Shown: in pieces, positions 52,392 to 61,741 of the stretch
Layout of the letters: the number at the start of each line of letters is the position of its first letter
How positions within the stretch are numbered: position 1 is the stretch's first letter
DNA from: Candidatus Thiodiazotropha endoloripes
GTDB lineage: Bacteria; Pseudomonadota; Gammaproteobacteria; Chromatiales; Chromatiaceae
Reading direction: 5' to 3'
DNA length: 64,000 bases
Assembly: GCA_001709035.1 (NCBI GenBank)
Contig: LVKA01000008.1
Location: 1,157,008 to 1,221,007, forward strand
Made by a program: the position numbers and the translations under genes
Notes under the pieces: model-generated
Told to the model about the DNA's origin: nothing
Databases searched by the model: none
The model's input: the letters and a program-made list of their open reading frames with translations, nothing else

Positions 52392-54989
52392 TTAGAACAG
52401 TTTGTCAGGACAGACATCGCCGACACAGAATGGAACCATCATCTCATTGTCTTCGTGTTCAACGATGTGACAGTGCCAGACATAGAGACCCGGCAGATCG
52501 AATTCCGCCCGGATGGTGGTTATATCACCCGGATAGGTGTTGACAGTATCCTTCCAGCCATACTCCCAGGCTTCCAGACCGTTGGGTGTTAAAACCGCCA
52601 CGCTTGGCCCACCGCCAATCGCTTCACGGCCCATGACCTTGTGCTTCACAAGGTGCACGTGGATCGGGTGGGCATCGGCTGAGAAGTTGTAGAGTTTCCA
52701 ATCCTCAACAGCACCGATAGCGGGATTGGTCGAGATGGGATCTGACCAAAGCTGACCCTGGGAGGTGCCCGCATCGTCAATCGTCCCGAGTATTGCGGAT
52801 TGTGGTCCATGTGGGACCGCGCCAAGGTCACAAGGTGGTAGCATGCCCATTTCCTGAACCAGGTTTCCGGCAGCATCCTCGCTGACACAGACCAGCTTGG
52901 ACTCTTCCTCAAGCAGCACCATTTCGCGGGTGATCGAGGGTGTGGGCAGTGAGCTTTCAACACCGGTCAGCATCAGATCCCAGGGGGAAGTGGCTGCTGT
53001 GTCCGGATTCCTCAAACGACCACTGCGGCTACGATCCTCGTCTGTTGGGCTGGTGCCCAGCAGTGCATGATTGACCACAAACTGCATAACCTGGCCGGTT
53101 GTGGCGGCATCGGGCAGCTCGTCTGCTGGGAATCCACCGAAGGGTGAATCCGGTGCATTGTTGAGCATGCGGATCACAGTACCATTCGGCAGACCACGGA
53201 AGTCGACAATCACGTCGGCGCGCTCAGCAGGACCGATCAACAGGCCCTGACCATCAAAACCCTGGTCGGTTTCGCCAATGATCAGCTGATTATTGATCTC
53301 CATGTAGGGCATCTGTTCGAAAGCCCAGGCTTCCGGGTTATAGTTCAGCTGTGTCGCCTTGCCTTCCTTAACCGCCACGACTTTGGGCAACAGAGCCTGC
53401 TCAGTACCAATCTGATACATGTAGAGCTCATCAACCGGAACCTGATAGGGCATCCATGGACCTTTATAACCACCGCGTCGGGTGTTGATCTCACGGTACC
53501 AGTGATCCTTGATGACCGACGTTGTCTGTTCCGTGACCGGATCGATGACCGGCAGTGAGAGACTGAGCCAACGTGCATTGGTGCCGTTCAGCAAGCGGAA
53601 ACGATAGAGTGACGGAGCCACTTCCAGTTCGGGCCAGGTAGTACCGTTGACCACCATGGTGTTGAAGAAGGCCTCAGGATTCCAGATCGGTGCAATGTCG
53701 GAAACTTTATCCTGCGCGTTGTTGCCGGAAAATTTGATTTGCAATTCACCTTCACCCGGATACTGCTCATTACCGGTACCTGCGGTGCCTTCAACATTCA
53801 ACTCATCGAAGAAAGCCCGGTTATCCGGATACCAGAGTGAGCCGTCGGTGTTGAATGAACGATCCTGGATAACGACCGGTATCTCACGATATTTTTCACG
53901 GGAGCCGCCCATATCCGCTGGGAAGTTGGTGGTGACCAGGTCTTCGCCGGCAATTGGTGCAGGTCCAGGCAGGATGCCGCCCTGCATACCGGTTTCACCA
54001 CTGACCGCTGAGGGATCACGAACCAGCCAGAAACCGGCAGGACCGGCATAGACGTTGAGCCGGGTCATGCCCAGGGAGTGATCATGGTACCAGAGTGTCG
54101 CTGAGGGCTGGTCATTGAGGTACTCGAAATGGCCAACGCCGTTACCGATATTCTGGTCATTGAAGCCGTCACGATCGGTCAGCAGGTTGGCTATGGTGCC
54201 TTCACAGACATACTCGCCACTTGCGGGCCGCCAGCTGGGATCGCCATTGACGTCACGGGGCACACAGCTGATGTTGGAGGCATTCGGCAGCCACCATCCT
54301 TCCGTGTAGCCGTCGCTGCTGGCACCGGTGTGGGCACCATGCACATGGGTTACGATCGGCACTGGACCATTATAATTTTTGCTTTGTGTCTGGCCATGAC
54401 AGTCTGTACGCAGCTCACCCTTGTCACAACGTGCTTTGGGATTGGCCCAGTGCAGTGTTTGATCAACAGGGAGGATATGCTTGATGAACTTACAGTCATT
54501 GGCTCGCTCGGTACCGATATTGCCGCCCACAGCGCGACAGCGGTCCGCACGGCGTACCAGCTGGTTGATCCAGTCGACCGTGGTGTTGGTGTCTTTCACC
54601 GCCTCGATGGTGTAGGCGGGGTAGTTGAATTGTGAGTTGGGCGCCGGGGCTACATTCCGACCGCCACCCAGGGATCGGGAGTCGGGTCGTGGATCGGTTG
54701 CCGGTCCGTAACTCCAAACCGTGGTGGGTGGAAATGAATCGTTACGGCCATTCAGGGTGTTCCAGATGCCGCCTGGCAGAATCTGCTGTTGGAACTGGCG
54801 CATGCCGATATCGTAGTCGTCACCGATACCGGTGTCATTCATCACCGGCGGTATGACCAGTGGTGTGACATATTTGGGTATATCGTTCGGATTCAGTGTC
54901 CCACCCGGTACGTGGGCCTGTGCCCCGGACGCGGTAAAGGCACCCATGATTATCGCAAAGGATAATCGCGAGAGTTTATACTTATTCAT
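52392..54989 (-). CDS. Large periplasmic multicopper oxidase (CotA/bilirubin-oxidase type)
   Basis: This 865-residue enzyme oxidises substrates (for example Cu(I), Mn(II) or phenols) and reduces oxygen to water. The signal peptide covers about residues 1-25 (ending GAQA-HV). Copper-ligand motifs are HVHGAH (215-220), WYHDHSLG (300-307), HPIHVH (774-779) and WHCHIVEHEDNEMM (838-851); all type 1/2/3 sites look intact. The length exceeds CotA (about 510), with extra loops in the first half and a Cys-containing insert. Next to CusAB it probably detoxifies Cu(I), but Mn oxidation cannot be excluded. Confidence 0.9.
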   Translation of the reverse strand: MNKYKLSRLSFAIIMGAFTASGAQAHVPGGTLNPNDIPKYVTPLVIPPVMNDTGIGDDYDIGMRQFQQQILPGGIWNTLNGRNDSFPPTTVWSYGPATDPRPDSRSLGGGRNVAPAPNSQFNYPAYTIEAVKDTNTTVDWINQLVRRADRCRAVGGNIGTERANDCKFIKHILPVDQTLHWANPKARCDKGELRTDCHGQTQSKNYNGPVPIVTHVHGAHTGASSDGYTEGWWLPNASNISCVPRDVNGDPSWRPASGEYVCEGTIANLLTDRDGFNDQNIGNGVGHFEYLNDQPSATLWYHDHSLGMTRLNVYAGPAGFWLVRDPSAVSGETGMQGGILPGPAPIAGEDLVTTNFPADMGGSREKYREIPVVIQDRSFNTDGSLWYPDNRAFFDELNVEGTAGTGNEQYPGEGELQIKFSGNNAQDKVSDIAPIWNPEAFFNTMVVNGTTWPELEVAPSLYRFRLLNGTNARWLSLSLPVIDPVTEQTTSVIKDHWYREINTRRGGYKGPWMPYQVPVDELYMYQIGTEQALLPKVVAVKEGKATQLNYNPEAWAFEQMPYMEINNQLIIGETDQGFDGQGLLIGPAERADVIVDFRGLPNGTVIRMLNNAPDSPFGGFPADELPDAATTGQVMQFVVNHALLGTSPTDEDRSRSGRLRNPDTAATSPWDLMLTGVESSLPTPSITREMVLLEEESKLVCVSEDAAGNLVQEMGMLPPCDLGAVPHGPQSAILGTIDDAGTSQGQLWSDPISTNPAIGAVEDWKLYNFSADAHPIHVHLVKHKVMGREAIGGGPSVAVLTPNGLEAWEYGWKDTVNTYPGDITTIRAEFDLPGLYVWHCHIVEHEDNEMMVPFCVGDVCPDKLF

Positions 54990-55566
54990 TGGTTTCCCCG
55001 TACTGATTTCTTTAAAGCGCTTTTTTTAGTAAACGGATTAATGAAATCACCCATAATTTGCCGCATCCCTTAGACGGAAATTCTGTCTCCAAACTATGAA
55101 TTCATTTCATTTTGCAAGTCCCATCCTGCGTCGGCTAAACACTGTTTATTTTGCAAGTGTTACCTAGCTCGCTTCTGCTGAAGCAGGCTGCAGTGAATAT
55201 CCGTGAGACTCCCCCTAGGTTGAAAGTGAGGGTATTGAACTAGAACGCCTGATCAATACTCCCTTTTATTTTTGCTGCTCCACCCACCAATCCTGTCGTT
55301 GTGAAACAGTTTGATCCCCTAACAAGCCCTGTGCATGACCCAAACTTTCAAACTGATTTGTATTGTAAAAGTGTGTGGTATTTCAAATAAATGGGAAATT
55401 AGGCCCATTTTCCATGTGGGTGATTCCCTACCCATATGGGGAATAGGGTGTAGATTCCTATCCGGATTCGCGGTAATTCTCTACAGGGGCCTGTGTTTCC
55501 CTGAAAATTCATTGGAATGTCATAGGTTTGCAATCATTCTGTCTGCAACACAGCTTGGTTTGCCGA
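54990..55566. other. Region upstream of the multicopper oxidase with operator-like repeats
   Basis: ATTTTGCAAGT occurs twice as a direct repeat (55109-55119 and 55148-55158). The second copy lies in an inverted repeat AACACT/AGTGTT (55138-55161). They sit about 120-170 bp before the oxidase start and may be a regulator site. No CueR/CopR-like box is recognised. The rest shows nothing clear. Confidence 0.4.
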
Positions 55567-58056
55567 TCAAGCCCGTCGCAAAACCAGAATCGGCGGGGTG
55601 TTGAAAAGTGACCAGCTGGCCAGTGTGCCAGCAGCCCCAATGCCGATCGCTCCACCGAATACCGCCACCAACCAGAGCTGGGGATTGAACTGCCAGGGTA
55701 GATTGAAGACCCCGGTTGACAGGCTATAACCGATGCCACTGGCAAGCCCGGCGGAGATTACGCCTGCCAGTCCGCCGAGCAAAGCGAACTCCAGGGTGAT
55801 GGAGAGGATCAGCTGTTGCCGGCTGAGCCCCAGGGTGCGCAGAATGGCGGTCTCCTGAACCCGCTGTTCATGACTTGCCTGGATACCGGCATAGAGTACG
55901 ATCAACCCGGCAGCCAGGGTAAACAGGAATACCGATTCCACCGCCATCGCACCCCGATCCATAATCCCCCGTACCTGTTTCATCAAAGCCGTGACATCCA
56001 AGGCGGTGATACTCGGATAGTTGTGAATCAGTTTGTGTAACACCGTACGCTGCTCATCCGGCAGGTAGAAGCTGGTGATGTAGGTTGCAGGCAGGTCCTG
56101 CATCAGGCCGGGTGTGCCCACCACAAAAAAGTTGACGTTGAAGGAGTCCCACTTGACCGACCTGAGATTGGTTACCTTGCCGCTGACCTGCTGTCCGGCC
56201 ACCTCAAAGGTCAGCAGTGCCCCCATGGGGATGCCAAGGGTTTTGGCAATCCCTTCCTCTACCGAGAACCAGGGCTCCCCCCAGTCGGCTTGCGACCACC
56301 AGCGACCTGCAACGATCTTGTTGTCGGTCTGCATGCTGGTGGCCTGGCTGAGATTGAAATCCCGGGTCGCCAGTCGTTGGGCTCTGGGATTAGGGTAGTC
56401 GCCAGCGGAGACCGCTTTGCCATCGATACTGATCAGACGCCCCCGCATCATCGGATAGAGCCCGACCGAGGGGATGCCACTCTGTTGAAGATGATTCCTG
56501 ACTCCATCCACCTGATCCGGTTGGATGTTGATCAGAAACTGATTGGGACTGTCCGCCGGCAGGGCCTCCCGCCAGTTGCTCAACAGATCGACACGCACCA
56601 GGGCGAGTACCAGCAGTACCGTCATCCCGAGGCCGAAACCACTCAGTTGGACGCTGGTGGTAATCGGGTTACGCGAGAGACTGGCCAGGCCATAGCGCCA
56701 GGAGCCAGCCGTTCGGGTTCGCAGCGGTGTCAGCAGGGTGACCAGCAATCGGGCGATCAACAACAGCAGCAGCAAACCACCCAGTAGTCCACCGATCAGT
56801 TTGAAGGCCATTTGATCGTCGCCGATCTGCCAGATCAGCAGGGTGGCCAGGGCGGCAACCCCTGCAGAGATGAACAGCAGATAACCGATCGGCGGTGCCC
56901 CCAGATGGCGTCGGAAGACCCTTAACGGGGGAACCTCGGCGAGCCGGGTCACCATCGGCAGTGAGAAACCGAGCAGCACCAGGATACCGGTGGCGACGCC
57001 GGACAGCAGAGGCCAGGGTGAGGGGGGGGGAATCTGCTGGGTAAACCAGTGGCCCACCAGTTCCACCAGCAGGGTCTGAGCCGCCAGTCCCAACAGACTG
57101 CCGAGCAGGCTGGCGATCACTCCCAGGCCGAGCAGACGAATGACAAAAATCTGCAACACTTGGTTACGCTTGGCTCCCAGGCATCGCAGCAGGGCGCTGG
57201 TGTCCGCCTGTCGCTCAACGAAGCGTCGGCTGGAAAGAGCCACCGCAACCACGCAGAGCAGAATGGCAGTAGCGGCGGCCAGTCGCAGGAACCGGCCGCC
57301 CTGGTCCAGTGCCGCACGCAGCTCGGGACGGGCGGCGCGGATGTCCTGCACCTGAATGCCGCTGATCTGTTGTGCATCCAGCCACGCCCGGTAGTCACTG
57401 ATCTGAGCTGGGGTGCCGGCAATCAGCAGATTGTGTCTGACCCGGCTGGCCGGTCCCAGCAGTCCGGTTTGCTGCACATCCTGTTGATTGATCATGACTC
57501 TGGGGGCGAGCTGAAACAGGTTGGCGGATCGGTCCGGTTCATAGGTGATGATGCGGCTCAGGGTGAACTCAAGCTGGCCCAGTTTGAAACGGTCACCGAT
57601 CTGCAGCCCCAGCAGGGGCAGCAGCCGCTCCTCGAGCCAGGCCTCCCCGGAGCCGGGCAAATCATCCGCATAGCGTGTTGTGCCGTTGACCTGATCCCTG
57701 ACCTGCAGTTTGCCTCGCAGGGGGTAGTTTGCCGAGACCGATTTAACCTGAACCAGCTGGCTGTTGCCGTTGTTCAGTACCACGCTGGGAAAGGTCAGGG
57801 TTCTGGCTTGGCGCATCTGACGCTGCTCCGCCTCGTTACTGAGTGCTTCATCTAGGCGGCGATTGCTCTCGATTCTCAAGTCGGCGGCCAGCACCTCCGT
57901 TGCCTGACGGGCCATCGCCCGTTCGATGCGATCCGTGAAGAAGCCCACGGCGGTGACTGAGGCGACCGCGATCACCAGGGCGGTGGCCAGAAGACGCAGC
58001 TCGCCGGCTCGCCAATCCCGGCGCAACAGTTTCAACGCCAGCATGAAGGGATTCAT
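55567..58056 (-). CDS. ybbP: ABC transporter permease, YbbP (FtsX/MacB-type)
   Basis: The 829-residue inner-membrane protein begins MNPFMLALKLLRRDWRAGEL and has a large periplasmic domain after the first helix, eight to ten helices and the FtsX-type repeats in the second half (for example LLVLALVRVDLL and RTLGLSRQQLILSITLEF). It works with the ATPase YbbA, whose stop codon overlaps this start by 4 bp. The pair is homologous to lipoprotein-release or macrolide-type mechanotransmission transporters. The substrate is not established, although linkage to TesA is conserved. Confidence 0.92.
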   Translation of the reverse strand: MNPFMLALKLLRRDWRAGELRLLATALVIAVASVTAVGFFTDRIERAMARQATEVLAADLRIESNRRLDEALSNEAEQRQMRQARTLTFPSVVLNNGNSQLVQVKSVSANYPLRGKLQVRDQVNGTTRYADDLPGSGEAWLEERLLPLLGLQIGDRFKLGQLEFTLSRIITYEPDRSANLFQLAPRVMINQQDVQQTGLLGPASRVRHNLLIAGTPAQISDYRAWLDAQQISGIQVQDIRAARPELRAALDQGGRFLRLAAATAILLCVVAVALSSRRFVERQADTSALLRCLGAKRNQVLQIFVIRLLGLGVIASLLGSLLGLAAQTLLVELVGHWFTQQIPPPSPWPLLSGVATGILVLLGFSLPMVTRLAEVPPLRVFRRHLGAPPIGYLLFISAGVAALATLLIWQIGDDQMAFKLIGGLLGGLLLLLLIARLLVTLLTPLRTRTAGSWRYGLASLSRNPITTSVQLSGFGLGMTVLLVLALVRVDLLSNWREALPADSPNQFLINIQPDQVDGVRNHLQQSGIPSVGLYPMMRGRLISIDGKAVSAGDYPNPRAQRLATRDFNLSQATSMQTDNKIVAGRWWSQADWGEPWFSVEEGIAKTLGIPMGALLTFEVAGQQVSGKVTNLRSVKWDSFNVNFFVVGTPGLMQDLPATYITSFYLPDEQRTVLHKLIHNYPSITALDVTALMKQVRGIMDRGAMAVESVFLFTLAAGLIVLYAGIQASHEQRVQETAILRTLGLSRQQLILSITLEFALLGGLAGVISAGLASGIGYSLSTGVFNLPWQFNPQLWLVAVFGGAIGIGAAGTLASWSLFNTPPILVLRRA

Positions 58057-58745
58057 CGATCACTCTCCAGGCAGCCCTCACGCAGATAGAGCCGGCGGTC
58101 ACAGCGTTGAGCCAGCATCTCATCATGGGTGACCAGGATCAGTACTGTACCGCTCTGCTCCTGCAGTTCGAACAGCAGTTCCGCCACCTTCTCACCGGTG
58201 TGGGCATCCAGGTTGGCGGTTGGCTCATCGGCAAACAGCACTTTCGGACTGGGAGCAAAGGCCCGGGCCAGCGCCACCCGCTGCTGTTCGCCGCCGGAGA
58301 GCTGCGAAGGGTAGTGGGTCAAGCGCTCCGCCAGACCGGCTTTGGATAGGGCATCCCTGGCCGCCTGTTCGGCGTGGGCATGGCCGACCAGCTCCAGGGG
58401 CAGCATCACATTCTCCAGCGCGGTCATGCCGCTGAGCAGCTGAAAGGATTGGAACACAAAACCCACCTGACCGGCCCGTAATGCGGCGCGGCCATCCTCA
58501 TCCAGTCCACCCAGGGTGGTGCCGAACAGGGTGACATCACCTGCGGAGGCCTCATCCAGACCCGCCAGCAGGCCCAGCAGAGTCGATTTGCCGGAGCCGG
58601 ACGCACCTAGGATCGCCACCGCTTCTCCGGCAGCGACTTCCAGATCGATCTGTTGCAGAATGTCGAGTCTGCCTTGGGAGGTTTCAACGAACTTCATCAG
58701 CCCTTTGGCGGTCACAGGATGAGAGTTGGGAGATGTCTGCAACAT
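58053..58745 (-). CDS. ybbA: ABC transporter ATP-binding protein YbbA
   Basis: The 230-residue ATPase has Walker A (GASGSGKSTLLGLLAGLD), Q-loop VGFVFQSFQLL, signature LSGGEQQRVALARAF, Walker B VLFADEPTANLD and H-loop THDE. The start is ATG 58745 with AGGAA 8 nt upstream. This ATG overlaps that of tesA by two bases on the other strand. It forms a transporter with YbbP. It is near-standard in length and sequence. Confidence 0.93.
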   Translation of the reverse strand: MLQTSPNSHPVTAKGLMKFVETSQGRLDILQQIDLEVAAGEAVAILGASGSGKSTLLGLLAGLDEASAGDVTLFGTTLGGLDEDGRAALRAGQVGFVFQSFQLLSGMTALENVMLPLELVGHAHAEQAARDALSKAGLAERLTHYPSQLSGGEQQRVALARAFAPSPKVLFADEPTANLDAHTGEKVAELLFELQEQSGTVLILVTHDEMLAQRCDRRLYLREGCLESDR

Positions 58746-59394
58746 GAAAAGATTCCTACGGAAATTGTTACTCTTTTTGTTTCTGTCTCTGCCGGTTGTC
58801 ACTCTGGCACAGACCACACTGTTGGTGGTTGGCGATAGTCTCAGCGCCGGTTACGGTGTCACCACCGAGATTCGCTGGGTCAATCTGCTGTCGCAGCGAT
58901 TGAACTCCCATTGTGGCCCGTTCCAGGTGATCAACGCCAGTGTCTCCGGCGATACCAGCCAGGGTGGCCTGAGCCGTCTGCCTGCCCTGTTGTCGAAGCA
59001 TCAACCGACCCTGGTGATCATCGAACTGGGTGGTAACGATGGTCTGCGGGGTATCAACAGCCGGGCGATGCATGACAATCTGCTACGCATGGTCAAGCTC
59101 TCCAAGCAGGCCGGTGCGGCGGTGCTGATATTGGGGGTTCGCTTGCCTGCCAACTATGGACCGGAATTCACCAATGCCTTCCATCAAGTCTATTATGATG
59201 TCTCGGAGGCGGAATCGGTTCCCCTGGTTCCCTTTTTTCTTCAGGGGGTAGCATTGGATATGTCGCTGATGCAGAACGATGGCATACATCCCAACGACAA
59301 GGCTCAACCGATCCTCAAGGATAACGTCTGGGCTGGGCTCAGGCCGCTGTTGAAAGCGGTTGGTTTCTCCAAAGATGCCTGCTTGCAGCCATAG
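58744..59394 (+). CDS. tesA: Acyl-CoA thioesterase I / lysophospholipase L1 (TesA)
   Basis: This periplasmic GDSL/SGNH hydrolase cleaves acyl thioesters and lysophospholipids. The 216-residue protein has a signal peptide (MKRFLRKLLLFLFLSLPVV) and SGNH blocks GDSLSAGYG (nucleophile serine), ASVSGDTSQGG, ELGGNDGLRG and DGIHPN (catalytic Asp and His). ATG 58744 is preceded by GGGAGA at a spacing of about 10. It is divergent from ybbA, as in E. coli. Confidence 0.95.
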   Translation: MKRFLRKLLLFLFLSLPVVTLAQTTLLVVGDSLSAGYGVTTEIRWVNLLSQRLNSHCGPFQVINASVSGDTSQGGLSRLPALLSKHQPTLVIIELGGNDGLRGINSRAMHDNLLRMVKLSKQAGAAVLILGVRLPANYGPEFTNAFHQVYYDVSEAESVPLVPFFLQGVALDMSLMQNDGIHPNDKAQPILKDNVWAGLRPLLKAVGFSKDACLQP

Positions 59395-59442
59395 TTGACC
59401 GGGATGAATCGGCTTTAGACTTTTTTCCATGGCAATTATCGG

Positions 59443-59448
59443 TATAAT
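59443..59448 (+). promoter_or_regulatory. -10 element of the ffs promoter
   Basis: A consensus TATAAT lies about 20 bp before the mature SRP RNA start. A -35 match is poor, so the assignment rests on position and the perfect -10. Confidence 0.5.
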
Positions 59449-59467
59449 CCCCCGTCTCACCTTTTAT

Positions 59468-59583
59468 GGCGGTTGGTATCGGTCCCCCCGCAACGAGAAG
59501 CTGTGAACCCCGTCAGGCCCGGAAGGGAGCAGCGGCAGCAGTGGCATCGTGTGCCGGGGTGTGGCTGGTACCCACTGCCACCC
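59468..59583 (+). ncRNA. ffs: 4.5S (SRP) RNA
   Basis: The signature of the bacterial signal-recognition-particle RNA is clear: GTCAGGCCCGGAAGGGAGCA near 59513-59532, followed by the symmetric-loop partner GTGTGCCGGGGTGTGGCTGG. The 5' and 3' ends (GGCGGTTGG and CCCACTGCC) pair to close one long hairpin of about 115 nt. It binds Ffh to target membrane proteins. Exact ends are estimated from pairing. Confidence 0.93.
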
Positions 59584-59651
59584 AATTCCAAAGCGTCATA
59601 GCCATTCGGATACTATTTACCCGGTAACCAAATAGGCTATGGTTAACTGTT

Positions 59652-61523
59652 GTGGAAGTCTCAGATAAACCCTTCATAAGCCTGCGCTATCTGCCGCGCA
59701 GAAAATGGCTCATCGTGCTCTTGGTGGTGATTGCCTATGCGCTGTTGCTGTGGCAGGTCACCGGTTTCGTACGCCACCGGGTTCAGCAGGAGATGTCGGT
59801 TTCCGGTGAGCGCCAGCTCAATATCTATGTCAACAATCTGCAGGCTCAACTGGAGAAATATGAGTTTCTGCCTGAGTTGCTCTCTACCAATGCGCCACTG
59901 GTGGAGCTGCTGAAACGTCCCGGTGATAGACAGCGCATCAACGCACTGAATCGCTATCTGGAGACCATCAATACCATCACCAATGCTTCAGATACCTACC
60001 TGATGGATAACGAAGGTTTGACCATCGCAGCCAGTAACTGGCAGTCGGAAAAGCCATTCGTCGGACGCAATTTCAGTTATCGGCCCTATTTCAAGCAGGC
60101 GATGCAGGGGCAGCTTGGACGCTACTACGCCCTGGGCAGCACTTCAGGCAGGCGGGGGTACTATTTTGCCTACCCGGTACGCCATGAGGGGGGCATCCTG
60201 GGTACGGTGGTGATCAAAATCGATCTGACCAACCTGGAGCAGGATTGGCAGGGGCGTGACACTGAAGTGATCGTCACCGATCCGGAAGGGGTTATCTTCA
60301 TTACCACCCGGCCGGGTTGGCGGTTTCGCAGTCTCTCTCCTTTATCTGCCGAGGTGCGGCTGCGTATCCAGGAGAGTCGGCGCTACTCGGGTGCAGCGGT
60401 TGAACCCTTGAATGTGGCCTATCGGGAGCAACTTTCCGAGTCGGCTCAGAGGATCGATATCCGTGGCCAGCAGCGGCGGCGGGCCGAGTCCTATATGATG
60501 CTCGCCCAGCCGATGCCGGAGGCCGGCTGGCTGGTGCATCTGCTGATTCCGATGAAAGAGGTCAATCAGGAGGAGTTGCATGCCATTGGAGCCAGCAGTT
60601 TTGCTTTTACCGTAATGCTGCTGATCGGTCTGGTGATGTCGCAACGATATCGGAGAAACCGGGAGAGGTCCCACTATGAAGCGGAAGTCAACCAGTCTCT
60701 GCGGGAGGCCAGGGACAGATTGGAGCAGCGGGTTCAGGAGCGCACCGTGGACCTGCATCAGGAGATCGAGGAACGAAGGCGTACCCAGGAAGCTCTGCAG
60801 GAGACCCGGGACGAGTTGATCCAGGCGGCCAAGCTGGCGATGCTTGGACAGATGTCAGCCAGTATCAGCCATGAGGTGAATCAGCCCTTGGCGGCGATCC
60901 GAACCTATACGGACAATGCCCGTCTGCTGCTGGAACAGGAGCGTTGTGCCGATGTCAGCTGGAACCTGGAGCAGATCTCCGAGCTGATCGAGACGATGGC
61001 CCAGATCAGCTCTCAGTTGAAACTGTTTGCACGCAAATCCGATGGCTCGAGACGGCCGGTTTCAATGCATAACGTCATTGAGTCGAGTAAACGTATCCTG
61101 CATCCCCAATTGCGCAAGAGCAGTACGGAAATACAGTACAAACTCGCCAAGGAGGAGCCTATGGTGATGGCCGATCCGGTACGTCTGGAACAGGTGTTGG
61201 TAAATCTCATCGCGAATGCGGTGAATGCCATGGAGAACCAGCAGAATCGATGGGTGTCAATCGAAATGGTGAGGCAGGGTGGGGGCCTGAAGGTCGACAT
61301 TCTGGACAATGGGCCGGGTATTCCCGCAGACCACCTGGAGCGGATCTTTGATCCATTCTTCACTACGAAAGAGAGTGGCCTGGGTCTGGGACTCTCCATA
61401 TCCCATCACATCATAGAAAGCATGGGTGGTACACTATCAGCTCAGAACAGCCAAAAGGCTGGGGCTTTGTTTACCCTTCGTTTGCCATTGGCGGAGCGAG
61501 TGGTCGACAACGCCGGCGCATAG
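59652..61523 (+). CDS. dctB: C4-dicarboxylate-type sensor histidine kinase DctB
   Basis: The 623-residue membrane kinase has a helix at about 19-40, a periplasmic double-PDC sensor region (about 45-310, with NEGLTIAASNWQSE, NFSYRPYF and GYYFAYPVRH typical of DctB), a second helix near 312-330, a coiled coil, and the kinase core. The phosphorylated His is 407 in ISHEVNQPLAAIRTY. N and G boxes are LVNLIANAVNAM and DNGPGIP, GLGLGLSISHHI. The GTG start has only a weak ribosome site. It likely senses a C4-dicarboxylate; no dctPQM transporter is in view. Confidence 0.92.
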   Translation: MEVSDKPFISLRYLPRRKWLIVLLVVIAYALLLWQVTGFVRHRVQQEMSVSGERQLNIYVNNLQAQLEKYEFLPELLSTNAPLVELLKRPGDRQRINALNRYLETINTITNASDTYLMDNEGLTIAASNWQSEKPFVGRNFSYRPYFKQAMQGQLGRYYALGSTSGRRGYYFAYPVRHEGGILGTVVIKIDLTNLEQDWQGRDTEVIVTDPEGVIFITTRPGWRFRSLSPLSAEVRLRIQESRRYSGAAVEPLNVAYREQLSESAQRIDIRGQQRRRAESYMMLAQPMPEAGWLVHLLIPMKEVNQEELHAIGASSFAFTVMLLIGLVMSQRYRRNRERSHYEAEVNQSLREARDRLEQRVQERTVDLHQEIEERRRTQEALQETRDELIQAAKLAMLGQMSASISHEVNQPLAAIRTYTDNARLLLEQERCADVSWNLEQISELIETMAQISSQLKLFARKSDGSRRPVSMHNVIESSKRILHPQLRKSSTEIQYKLAKEEPMVMADPVRLEQVLVNLIANAVNAMENQQNRWVSIEMVRQGGGLKVDILDNGPGIPADHLERIFDPFFTTKESGLGLGLSISHHIIESMGGTLSAQNSQKAGALFTLRLPLAERVVDNAGA

Positions 61524-61741
61524 ACGGGATAGGATCTGTCTTAAAAAGCGTCAATCAAGGTGCGAGGAGAGAAGATTGGTAATTTCAGTTGGGCGACAAG
61601 TCACGCAACATTTAGCTTCAGGTGATAACCAAAAGGCTGATGCTGACACTACCTCTGGTGACGTTCTGATTCGCTCATCCCGTTCTAGCGACTGGAAATC
61701 ACTCCCGACAGATTTCATTGGCGCGGCGACAGGGGGTGACC

